Shown here: piece by piece, positions 25,033 through 33,600 of the stretch
Position numbering within the stretch: the first letter of the stretch is position 1
How the letters are laid out: every line of letters starts with the position of its first letter
Assembly: GCF_002920615.1 (NCBI RefSeq)
Contig: NZ_PQSU01000020.1
Coordinates: 1-64,000 of the forward strand
Length of the DNA: 64,000 bases
Reading direction: 5' to 3'
Source of the DNA: Streptomyces sp. Ru62
GTDB lineage: Bacteria > Actinomycetota > Actinomycetes > Streptomycetales > Streptomycetaceae
Notes under the pieces: generated by a model
The model's database searches: none
What the model saw: only the letters and a program-made list of their open reading frames with translations
Told to the model about the DNA's origin: nothing
Program-made: the position numbers and the translations under genes

Positions 25033-25365
25033 ATCGGCTCGGTGCTCGGCACACAGCCGAAGCGCCCCTCCTTCTCGGGCGCCGAGATGCGATCCACGGG
25101 CCCTCCACCCCAGGCCGGACGGCTGGCGGCGCGGTGGGAACCGGCCGGGCGGCCGGGGGACGTCGGGGCGCCCCGCGTCCGCCACCGCGACCAGGCCGAC
25201 GGCCGCCCGCGCGGCTGCCTGCGCGCCTTCGGCCTGTCCCGGGCCGGCCCGCGAGAGTCCGGGATTCCCGCTCGGCGTACGGAAGTCCTCCTGGTCACTG
25301 GTGGTAGCTTGCGCTGCGGGCCGTCCGGCGAGGGCGGCCGGCCGCTGGCGCTGAGGGAGCTTCCG

Positions 25366-25881
25366 GTGACTACTGCGACTGCGAGAGTGCGGGCGACCGC
25401 GCGGGTGCGGGGCGCGGCCCTGGCCGCGGGGCTGGCGGGCGCGCTGGCGCTCACGGCGTGCAGCGGCGGCGGTGGTTCCGGGGGCGAGGACCGCGCCTCG
25501 GCGTCGCCCTCGACGAACACGACCGCGGCCCCGTCGCCGGGCACGGGCTCCCCCACCGGTGCCTCCGCCAAGCTCCAGGGCAGCTGGATCACCACCGCCG
25601 ACGGCAAGGTCGTGGCCCTGGTGGTCACCGGGAAGAAGGCCGGGATCTTCGCGACCGGCGGGACCGTGTGCAGCGGGACGGCGGGCGCCGAGGACGGCAT
25701 GCAGATGATCCATCTGACCTGTGCCGGCGCGGACAAGGGCCGCACCACCGGCATGGTCGACTCGGTGAACGGTACGACGCTGAAGGTGACCTGGTCGGGC
25801 AAGGCCGGCCAGGAGACGTACACCAAGGCCGAGGGCGGGAAGCTGCCGTCGGGACTGCCGACGGCGCCGGTGCCGCGGTGA
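25366..25881 (+). CDS. secreted lipoprotein, unknown function
   Basis: A 171-residue predicted lipoprotein. GTG 25366 has GAGGGAG six bases upstream. An Arg-rich N-terminus, a hydrophobic stretch and the lipobox LTAC (Cys32) target it to the outer face of the membrane. After a Ser/Thr/Pro/Gly linker comes a compact domain of about 105 residues ([26 protein letters not shown] onward) with two Cys (in TVCSGTA and LTCAGADKG) that may form a disulfide. Beta-rich pattern, no recognised family. It stands alone between the VOC operon and the next lipoprotein. Confidence 0.85.
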   Translation: MTTATARVRATARVRGAALAAGLAGALALTACSGGGGSGGEDRASASPSTNTTAAPSPGTGSPTGASAKLQGSWITTADGKVVALVVTGKKAGIFATGGTVCSGTAGAEDGMQMIHLTCAGADKGRTTGMVDSVNGTTLKVTWSGKAGQETYTKAEGGKLPSGLPTAPVPR

Positions 25882-26013
25882 GGACGCCCTCGCGGGCTTC
25901 GAAGCGTTGAGCACCATCTGAAGTGGTGAATCGGGCCGGGGTGCGTGATGGCGCCCCGGCCGCAGGGGCCATGATGCGGGGGAGACCGTCACCACCTCGA
26001 TGGGAACCTGCTC

Positions 26014-26529
26014 ATGCGCGCCATTCCGCTCACCGTCACCGCTCTCGCCGCCGCCCTGCTGCTGACCGCCTGCAACGACAGCGGTGGGGACAAGAACGGC
26101 AAGAGCGGCTCCGCCTGCGAGATCGGCGGAGTCTCGCTGGAGATCGGGGCGGCGAGCGTGGCCCCGGCCGCCGGGGACACCGGCGAGATCCCGGTCAGCA
26201 TCACCAACCAGAGCGCTCCCTGCACCCTGGACGACTTCCCGGACGTCGTGCTGAACGGGGGCGGCTCCAAGGCCCGGGTGCCCGTGCTCAAGGGTGCGAA
26301 GGCCCAGAAGCTGAAGCTCGCCAAGGGCGACTCCGCGTCCTTCTCGATCAGTTACGTACGCGGCGAGGAAGGCGCCAAGAACGCCCTGACCGCGCAGACC
26401 GTGAAGATCACCCTGCCCGGCTCGGACACCAGCCGAACCTTCCCGTGGAAGTACGGCCCGGTCGCGGGCAAGGCCACCGGAAACGGCCCGGACGCGTCCG
26501 TGAGCGCTTTCCAGCAGGTCGGCGACTGA
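26014..26529 (+). CDS. DUF4232-type lipoprotein
   Basis: A 171-residue predicted lipoprotein: signal MRAIPLTVTALAAALLLTAC with lipobox Cys20, a short polar linker, and a beta-sandwich domain resembling DUF4232. The family pattern is visible in VSITNQSAPCTLDDFPDVVL and the terminal KITLPGSDTSRTFPW. Two Cys in the mature part (CEIGG, PCTLDD) suggest a disulfide. Function is unknown; such proteins are common Streptomyces surface lipoproteins. It follows the previous lipoprotein by 132 bases but is not obviously cotranscribed. Confidence 0.85.
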   Translation: MRAIPLTVTALAAALLLTACNDSGGDKNGKSGSACEIGGVSLEIGAASVAPAAGDTGEIPVSITNQSAPCTLDDFPDVVLNGGGSKARVPVLKGAKAQKLKLAKGDSASFSISYVRGEEGAKNALTAQTVKITLPGSDTSRTFPWKYGPVAGKATGNGPDASVSAFQQVGD

Positions 26530-26836
26530 GGGGGCGGGACGGGGAGCGGGGCGACCAGCGAGCGGGGTGACCAGCGAGCGGGTCGGTGAGCGAGCAGGGC
26601 GACCAGCGAGCAGGTCGCGAGCGCGCCGGGCGGGTCGGCGGGTGCGCCGGGCGGGTCGGCGGGTGCGCCGGGCGGGTCGGCGGGTGCGCCGGGCGGGTGG
26701 CGCAGGAGCGGGGCCGACGACCGAGCGCGGCGAGCCGTCGGCACAGGAGCCGGGCGGCGACTGTGCGCGGCGGGCAGCGACTTGGCCGGTCGGCGTGGGT
26801 GCGGCGTTGGCGGCCGGGCCGGTCGGTGGCCGGCCG
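26530..26836. repeat. GC-rich tandem repeat region after the DUF4232 gene
   Basis: A non-coding stretch of 307 bases. From 26623 the 21-bp unit GCGCCGGGCGGGTCGGCGGG(T) occurs three times perfectly (26623-26685) and once partially (26686-26702). Before it, GGCGACCAGCGAGCGGG-like units recur from about 26551. No gene is supported. Confidence 0.75.
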
Positions 26837-27946
26837 TCATCCCAGGCGCGGGCGGTTTCTGACCTGGGCACGGTCCGCCGCCCGTGCGCCCTCCGTCCAG
26901 CCCGCCGCGTCGCTGACCCCGCGCAGCCGGGTCGTCGTGGTCTCCGGGAACATGCGCTCCAGCCGTCCGGTGACGGCCGTCTCGCGTGTGACCAGCACCG
27001 GCAGCAGGTCCTGCGTCACCTGGGTCTCGGCGGCGGCCGCGAGCCGGTCGCCCACGCGGTGCGCATAGGCCGCGAGGAACGACTGCCGGAAGGTCTTGGT
27101 CCGTTTGCGCCCGCCGGCTCTCTGGGCGGCCTCCGCCTTCGTCATCGCGTGCGTGGCCTGTACCAGCAGCGAGGTGTAGAGCAGCTCGACCGCCTCCAGG
27201 TCCGCCTCGAAGCCGACGACCGTGGAGAAGCCGAGCGGTTCGTTCCACACCGCGCGGCAGTGGTTCGCCGTGGCCACCGCGTCCAGCAGGACCGCCTTCG
27301 CCTGTTCGTACGGCGGCTCGACCCCGATGCGGCAGGCGCCGGGCGCGTCCGGCGCGGGCGCCTCGGCGGCGAGCAGCGCCTCGTCGACGCTGTGCCGGGC
27401 CATCAGCTCCTGCGCCTTGGCGCTGAGCGCCTCGGCCTCCTCCGGATAGCCGGTGGCCTCGGCCTTGGCGAGCAGCGCGCGGATACGGGTGAGCATGCGG
27501 GAGGCGGCCGCACCGGGGGCGCGCCGCGGCTCCTCCTCCAGGGGCTCCAGTGCGGGCAGGCGCAGCAGCAGGCGGTACAGCTCCAGGACCGCCGTGGCGT
27601 GCGAGAAGCGGTCAGCGGTGCGTTCCGGGCCGGCGGGCAGCGTTGCGAGCTGGTCGGTCCAGCGGCGCCCGCGCGGGCGGTCCCGCCCGGCCTGCGCCCG
27701 GATCAGCGCGGCGGCAAGGCGGACGTGCGCGTCGTCCAGCTCGCGCCGCACCAGCCGTACGACGTCGGCGGGCTGCCAGCCCCGCTGCCAGGCCCCGGCC
27801 ACGAAATCCTCGCCTCGCCGCGTGAGTTCGGCGTCGGCGCCCGGGTCGGCGGCGAGCAGGGAGGCGCCCGTGTCGAGGCCGGTGTCGGTGTCGTCGTAGA
27901 GGGCGGCCCGGAAGGCCCGTTCGACGGTGCTGGCAGTGCTGGTCAC
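26837..27946 (-). CDS. DUF2786 domain protein
   Basis: A 369-residue cytosolic protein of the DUF2786 family, unknown function, found in many bacteria and phages. The helical DUF2786 block is seen at LTRIRALLAKAEATGYPEEAEALSAKAQELMARHSVDEALL (quoted in part: LLAKAEATGYPEEAEALSAK), about 150-190. A conserved C-terminal domain (DUF7168 type) follows: VVGFEADLEAVELLYTSLLV, then a basic FRQSFLAAYAHRV stretch. GTG 27946 was chosen; its RBS is weak. A palindrome with two DnaA boxes lies 35-65 bases upstream. It diverges from the HTH-Clp_N gene. Confidence 0.85.
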   Translation of the reverse strand: MTSTASTVERAFRAALYDDTDTGLDTGASLLAADPGADAELTRRGEDFVAGAWQRGWQPADVVRLVRRELDDAHVRLAAALIRAQAGRDRPRGRRWTDQLATLPAGPERTADRFSHATAVLELYRLLLRLPALEPLEEEPRRAPGAAASRMLTRIRALLAKAEATGYPEEAEALSAKAQELMARHSVDEALLAAEAPAPDAPGACRIGVEPPYEQAKAVLLDAVATANHCRAVWNEPLGFSTVVGFEADLEAVELLYTSLLVQATHAMTKAEAAQRAGGRKRTKTFRQSFLAAYAHRVGDRLAAAAETQVTQDLLPVLVTRETAVTGRLERMFPETTTTRLRGVSDAAGWTEGARAADRAQVRNRPRLG

Positions 27947-27980
27947 GCTGTCGATCGTGCCATGCCCGCCGACCGTGCAC

Positions 27981-28011
27981 GGCCGTTGTCCACAGGCTGT
28001 GGACAACGGCC
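27981..28011. promoter_or_regulatory. palindrome with two DnaA boxes
   Basis: GGCCGTTGTCCACAG (27981-27995) and CTGTGGACAACGGCC (27997-28011) are perfect arms around one base. Each arm contains the consensus DnaA box TTGTCCACA (27986-27994 and complement at 27998-28006). It lies upstream of the DUF2786 gene. A terminator hairpin is less likely because no gene ends here. Confidence 0.7.
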
Positions 28012-28053
28012 GGACGAGTCGACGGAGAGGGCCCGGAGGGGTGGTGATGCAGT

Positions 28054-28101
28054 GTCAACCGTCGGTTGACAGGCTCAGCTGTGCAACCTACGGTTGACAC
28101 T
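28054..28101 (+). promoter_or_regulatory. leaderless promoter and two operators of the HTH-Clp_N gene
   Basis: -35 TTGACA (28066-28071) and -10 TACGGT (28089-28094) are 17 bases apart; a start about 7 bases on falls at the ATG 28102. GTCAACC-GTC-GGTTGAC (28054-28070) overlaps the -35, and GCAACC-TAC-GGTTGAC (28083-28098) overlaps the -10. Confidence 0.75.
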
Positions 28102-28881
28102 ATGGCGACCAACCCGAACATCACGGCATCCGTGCGCCTCGACGACCTCATCGAGGCGATCAAGAAGGTTCACAGCGAACCCCTCGACCAGCTCCAGGAC
28201 GCGGTGATCGCCGCCGATCACCTCGGTGACGTGGCCGACCACCTGATCGGGCACTTCGTCGACCAGGCCCGCCGCTCGGGCGCCTCCTGGACCGACATCG
28301 GGCGCAGCATGGGCGTGACCCGGCAGGCGGCGCAGAAGCGGTTCGTGCCCAAGGAGTCCACCGACCTCGACCTCAGCCAGGGCTTCAGCCGGTACACCCC
28401 CCGCGCGCGGCAGGTGGTGATGGCCGCGCACAACGAGGCGGTGGCCGCCCGCAACGCCGAGGGCCGCCCCGAGCACCTGCTCCTCGGGCTGCTGGCCGAG
28501 CCCGAGGGCCTGGCCGCGAAGGCGATCACCGCGCAGGGCGTCCCGCTGGACGCCGTACGCCAGGCCGCCACCGCCGCGCTCGCACCCGCCTCGGACGACG
28601 CCCCCGACCTCGTCCCCTACGGCCCCGAGGCCAAGAAGGTCCTGGAACTCACCTTCCGTGAGGCCCTCCGGCTCGGCCACGACTACATCGGCACCGAGCA
28701 CCTCCTGCTCGCCCTGCTGGAGCACGAGAACGGCCAGGGCGTCCTCAGCGGCCTCGGCATCACCAAGGCGGCCACCGAGGAGTACGTCGGCAAGGTGCTG
28801 TCGATGCTGCTGGAGCAGAAGAAGGAGGCGGCCGCGGCAGCCGAGTCGGCGACCGGGGCCGCGGAGACCGGCCAGGACTGA
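28102..28881 (+). CDS. HTH and Clp N-terminal (Clp_N) domain protein
   Basis: A 259-residue protein joining an N-terminal DNA-binding part to a double Clp_N repeat without any ATPase. The HTH lies in SWTDIGRSMGVTRQAAQKRF (about 61-80). Clp_N blocks follow: YTPRARQVVMAAHNEAVAAR, PEHLLLGLLAEPEG, and the second LRLGHDYIGTEHLLLALLEH (about 195-220). Clp_N in ClpC or ClpA binds adaptors and substrates, so this may be a regulator controlled by protein-quality signals. Two inverted repeats sit on its own promoter, suggesting autoregulation. ATG 28102 appears leaderless. Known to me only as an unstudied Streptomyces family. Confidence 0.9.
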   Translation: MATNPNITASVRLDDLIEAIKKVHSEPLDQLQDAVIAADHLGDVADHLIGHFVDQARRSGASWTDIGRSMGVTRQAAQKRFVPKESTDLDLSQGFSRYTPRARQVVMAAHNEAVAARNAEGRPEHLLLGLLAEPEGLAAKAITAQGVPLDAVRQAATAALAPASDDAPDLVPYGPEAKKVLELTFREALRLGHDYIGTEHLLLALLEHENGQGVLSGLGITKAATEEYVGKVLSMLLEQKKEAAAAAESATGAAETGQD

Positions 28882-28939
28882 CGAGGGCCGTATCCGCAGG
28901 CCGGGGCCATTGTCAGACCCCCCTGCCACACTCGCAGTC

Positions 28940-30628
28940 ATGACCGACCGGTGGGCGCTCGCACCGGCCGAGGACGAAGGCGTGGACGTCGCCCCCCTCG
29001 GCCCGGACGGGCTGCCCGCCGGACCGGTGCGGCGGGAGAGCGATCTCGCCGCGGCGGTGCGGAGCCGCCCGGAGGTGACGCGCTGGGTGTGGCGGTCGAC
29101 CCCCGAGGTCTACCCGCGACTGCTCGCCACGGGGGTGCGAGTGGAGCGGTGCTACGACATCGAGGACGCCGAGACCCTCCTGCTGGGCCACGAGGGGCGG
29201 TACGGCGAGCCGCGCTCGGCCGCCGCCGCCCTGGCCCGCCTCCGCGGCGGCCCCGTCCCACCCGACCCGCCGCAGCGGGCGGCCGATCCCAGCGCCCAGT
29301 CCCCGCTCTTCGAGCCCGTCGGCAGCCGCCTGCCCCTGCCGGACCTGCTCGCGGTCTACGCCGACCAGGTACGGCGGCACGAGAAGACCGCCCACCCCGA
29401 CCGCATGCGGTTGCTGACCGCCGCCGAGTCGGCCGGGATGCTGGTCGCCTCCGAAATGAACCACGCGGGCCTTCCCTGGAGCGCCGAGGTCCACCGCGAG
29501 CTGCTGCACGACCTGCTCGGCGAGCGGTACGCGGGCGGCGGCGAACCGCGCCGCCTCGCCGAGCTGGCCGACCAGGTGTCCGCCGCCTTCGGCCGCAGGG
29601 TGCGGCCCGATCTGCCCGCCGATGTGATCAAGGCCTTCGCGCAGGCCGGGATCAAGGTGAGGTCCACCCGCCGCTGGGAGATCCAGTCCGTCGACCACCC
29701 GGCCGTCGAGCCCCTGCTGGAGTACAAGAAGCTGTACCGCATCTGGGTGGCCCACGGCTGGTCCTGGCTCCAGGACTGGGTGCGCGACGGCCGCTTCCGC
29801 CCCGAGTTCCTGGCCGGCGGCACGGTCACCGGGCGCTGGGTGACCAACGGCGGGGGCGCGCTGCAGATCCCCAAGGTGATCCGCCGGGCCGTCGTCGCCG
29901 ACCCCGGCTGGCGGCTGGTGGTGGCCGACGCCGACCAGATGGAGCCGCGCGTCCTGGCCGCGATCTCCCGCGACCCCGGCCTGATGGAGGTGGCCGGCCG
30001 GGAGAGCGACCTCTACCAGTCCGTCTCCGACCGCGCCTTCTCCGGCGACCGGAACCAGGCCAAACTCGCCGTGCTCGGCGCGATCTACGGCCAGACCTCC
30101 GGGGACGGCCTGAAGAACCTCGCCGCGCTCCGCCGCCGCTTCCCCCAGGCCGTCGCCTACGTCGACGAGGCGGCCCGCGCGGGAGAGGAGGGCCGGCTGG
30201 TGCGCACCTGGCTGGGCCGCACCTGCCCCCCGGCCGCCCGTGCGGGTGAGGACGCGGCGGAGGAGGCGGGCATCCCCGTCGGCGAGGACGAACCGGAAGG
30301 CCAGACCGGCTGGGGCCCCGGTCACACGTCGACCGACTCCCGCGCGCGGGGCCGCTTCGCACGGAACTTCGTCGTCCAGGGCAGCGCCGCCGACTGGGCC
30401 CTGCTGCTGCTCGCCGCGCTGCGCCGGGCCTGCGCGGAGCTGAAGGCCGAGCTGGTCTTCTTCCAGCACGACGAGGTGATCGTGCACTGCCCCGCCGAGG
30501 AGGCCGACGCCGTCGTCCAGGCCATCCGCGAGTCCGCCGCCCTCGCCGGCCGGCTGACCTTCGGCGACACACCGGTGCGGTTCCCGTTCACGACGGCGGT
30601 GGTGCGGTGCTACGCCGACGCCAAATAG
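28940..30628 (+). CDS. PolA-family DNA polymerase lacking the 5' nuclease
   Basis: A 562-residue family A DNA polymerase, annotated in relatives as bifunctional 3'-5' exonuclease/polymerase. Palm and finger motifs are complete: motif A VVADADQMEPRVL (about 327-339, first catalytic Asp330), motif B RNQAKLAVLGAIYGQ (371-385, with Lys375 and Tyr383), and motif C QHDEVI with the second catalytic Asp. The N-terminal 150 residues fit a degenerate exonuclease domain, but no DxE metal motif is apparent, so proofreading is doubtful. There is no 5'-nuclease domain, so it is not the main Pol I. It starts 58 bases after the HTH-Clp_N gene. Confidence 0.92.
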   Translation: MTDRWALAPAEDEGVDVAPLGPDGLPAGPVRRESDLAAAVRSRPEVTRWVWRSTPEVYPRLLATGVRVERCYDIEDAETLLLGHEGRYGEPRSAAAALARLRGGPVPPDPPQRAADPSAQSPLFEPVGSRLPLPDLLAVYADQVRRHEKTAHPDRMRLLTAAESAGMLVASEMNHAGLPWSAEVHRELLHDLLGERYAGGGEPRRLAELADQVSAAFGRRVRPDLPADVIKAFAQAGIKVRSTRRWEIQSVDHPAVEPLLEYKKLYRIWVAHGWSWLQDWVRDGRFRPEFLAGGTVTGRWVTNGGGALQIPKVIRRAVVADPGWRLVVADADQMEPRVLAAISRDPGLMEVAGRESDLYQSVSDRAFSGDRNQAKLAVLGAIYGQTSGDGLKNLAALRRRFPQAVAYVDEAARAGEEGRLVRTWLGRTCPPAARAGEDAAEEAGIPVGEDEPEGQTGWGPGHTSTDSRARGRFARNFVVQGSAADWALLLLAALRRACAELKAELVFFQHDEVIVHCPAEEADAVVQAIRESAALAGRLTFGDTPVRFPFTTAVVRCYADAK

Positions 30629-30656
30629 CGGCTGTCACCTCACGGTGTCCAGCGGC

Positions 30657-33600
30657 TCACAACCCGGCCGAGCCGCCGCTCAAGAGCTCCCGCAGCTCCA
30701 CGAGGATCGCCTGCTCGTCGGTGCCGTCCAGCGCCTCGTGGGCCGCGCGCCAGGCGTCGTACGCCTCTGCCCGTCGCCCCCGCTCGCGCAGCAGGAACCC
30801 GTGCTGGTGCAGGGCCAGCCCGCCCATGTACCGGTCGGCGCGGGCGTCGGCCCGGCGCAGCAGCTCGGCGCACTCGTCCGCCGCCCGCTCGGTCTGCCCC
30901 AGCCGCCGCAGCGCGCGGACCAGACCGAGCCGGGTCTGGGACTCGCCGTGCCAGTCGCCGTGTCCGCCGAGGATGCGCAGGCTCTCCTCGAAGTGCCGGG
31001 CCGCGGCGGCCGGTTCACCGAGCGTGAGGTGGGCGTAGCCGATGTTGCAGTGCGCCGAGTGCTGCACGATGACGGCGCCGATCTCGTCCCCGATGGCCAG
31101 CGAGCGCCGGTGCTGCTCGATGGCGGCGCGCGGGTCGGCGTGCTCGTAGAGGTTGCCCAGGTGGCTGCGGGTGACGGCCTCGCCGTAGGGGTCGTTCAGC
31201 AGCCGCGAGTAGGCGAGGCTCTGCCGCAGCGCCTCTCCCGACTCCTCGAACCGCCCCAGCCCCTCCAGCAGCAGGCCGCGGTTGTTCAGGCAGCGCCGGA
31301 TCCGGGAGGCCCTGCCCAGCCGCTCCCAGATCTCCAGGGCCTGGTCGGTGAGGGCGAGGGCGTCGTTCTGCCGGCCGGTCAGGAAGTGCAGGCCCGCGAG
31401 GTCGCCCAGCGCGTACGCCTCGGCCTCCGGGTCCCCGAGCCGTCGCGCGGCACCGAGCGCGGCCCGCCCCAGCACCTCCATCTCGGCGACCCGGCCGCTG
31501 CGCTGCGCATAGGGGAACAGCAGCCGTACGAGCGTCGAGAGAGGGGCGGCCGTGCACGGAGCGTCGGTGTCGGCGTTGCGTTCCACGAGCGTGACCACGT
31601 TCTCCAGCTCCAGCTCACCCCACGCGAAGGCCTCCTCGGCCGACTCGAAGGGCGCCAGGGCCGCCACGTCCACCGCGTGCCCCACCGGCTGCGCGGAGGT
31701 CGGCCGCCGCCGGTCGTCCTGATCGAGCCCGGGCTCCACGACCGCCGTCAGCACCCGCTCGGCCATGGCGGCGTACCAGCGGAGGGCAGCAAGGTCGGGG
31801 ACGGCGGGGGTGTCTTCCGGGCGGGGGGTGCCTTCGGGGTCTGCGGTGCCAGCGGTGCCAGCGGGGTCTGCGGTACTGCCGGGGCCATCGAGGCGGCCGT
31901 TGCCGGACGCGCCGTTACCGGAGGCGCCGGGGGTCTTCGTGGAGGACCCGTCCCCGGCTGATGCGGGAGCCGGGCCGTGCGCCGCATCCGTCCCTGCCGC
32001 GCCGGCGACCGGGTTCGCGGCAGGCCCCGGGGCGGTGTCGGCGAGTTCGCGGGCGAAGTCGCGGACCAGGTCGTGGGGCGCGTAGCGGCCGTACGCCGTC
32101 TCCTCCAGGAGGGCGACGTCGACCAGGCGGTCCAGGGCGGCCTCGGCGCGGCGCTCGTCCGTGCCGGTGAGGCGCGCGATCAGCGGGGCACCGTAGGTGG
32201 GCAGGTCGAGCGCGCCGATGTGACGCAGGGCGAGGGCCGCGTCCCGGTCGGCCTCGCGCTCGGCGGCGGCGAGCGCGTCGTGGGCGACGGCCAGGGAGCG
32301 GCGGACGCTCAGGTCGTCGTACTCCAGGTGACGCAATCGTCCGCCGGTCTCGGCGAGTTGGCTGGCCAGCACGTCCGGGGTCAGGGCGCGGCGGGCCGCG
32401 AGCCGGGCGGCGACCACGCGCAGCGCCAAGGGGAGCCGGCCGGTCAGCTCGACCAGCGCGTGGCCGGCGTCGAGTCCCCCGCGCCCGCTCACCGCGCGCA
32501 GCAGGGCCGCGCTGTCCTCGCCGGTCAGCGGGGAGAGCGGGAAGCGACGGGCGCCGTCGAGCGCGGTGAGCGGTGAGCGGCTCGTGACGATCACCGCGCA
32601 GCCGGGCCCGGCCGGCAGAAGGGGCCGTACCTGGGCCGCGGTCGCCGCGTCGTCCAGCACCAGCAGGATGCGCGCCGGCGCGAGCAGCGAGCGGAGCAAC
32701 GCGGCGGCCGCGTCCGGGTGTTCCGGGATGTTCCGGGGCGCGGCACCGAGGTCGCGCAGCAGCGCGGCGAGCGCCTGCGTGGCGGTGAGCGGGGTCATGC
32801 CGGGGGTGGCGCCGTGCAGGTTGACGTAGAGCTGACCGTCGGTGAAACGTTCCCTCAACTCATGGGCCACGTGCAGAGCCAGCGCGCTCTTGCCGACGCC
32901 GGCCATACCGCTGACCACCGCAACGGCGGGGGCCGGAGCCGACGGCTCGGTCAGCGTGCGGCGCAGCTCACGGCGCACGTCGGCACGGCCGGTGAAGTGG
33001 GCCGGCGGGGCGGGGAGCTGGGCCGGGCGGGGGGTCTGCCGTACGGCGGGTCCGTCGCCCTCCCTTGAGGACGCGGAGCCCGTGAGAGGCGCGGCGGGCG
33101 CCTCGGGCGGCGCGGCCGCGGAACCATCGATGGCGCCGACAGGGGTGCCGGAGGCGGTACGCGTGCCGGGGCCAGGGCCGGTACCCGTGCCGGTACCTGT
33201 ACCGAAACCGGGACCGGTACCCGTGCCGCTGGGGGTGCCGGTACCCGTGCGGTCGCCGTTGCCGTCGCCCTCACCGGCGGCCGAGTCGCCCTCCCGGCGC
33301 GGCTGTCCGCCCTGCCCGGCCGGCTGCGAGGAGCCGCCGTACTCCGCGTCCCGCCGCCGCTCCCCACCGCTTCCCCGCAGCACCTCGACATGCGCCTCGC
33401 GGACCGCCGGGCCGGGTTCGATGCCGAGTTCCTCGACCAGGCGCGCACGCAGATCACGGTGGACGGCGAGGGCCTCGGCCTGGCGGCCGGTGCGGTGCAG
33501 GGCGAGCATCAGCTGACGGTGGTACGCCTCACGCAGCGGATGTTCGGCGACCAGGGCGGCCAGCTCGGGGACGAGCGCGGCCAAGCGGGCACCGCCGAGG

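Noticed and set aside
26623-26702. CRISPR or protein-coding repeat
   Set aside because: No spacers; frames through it give only Gly/Arg low-complexity sequence.
27981-28011. Rho-independent terminator
   Set aside because: No gene ends nearby on either strand and there is no T-run; DnaA boxes explain both arms better.
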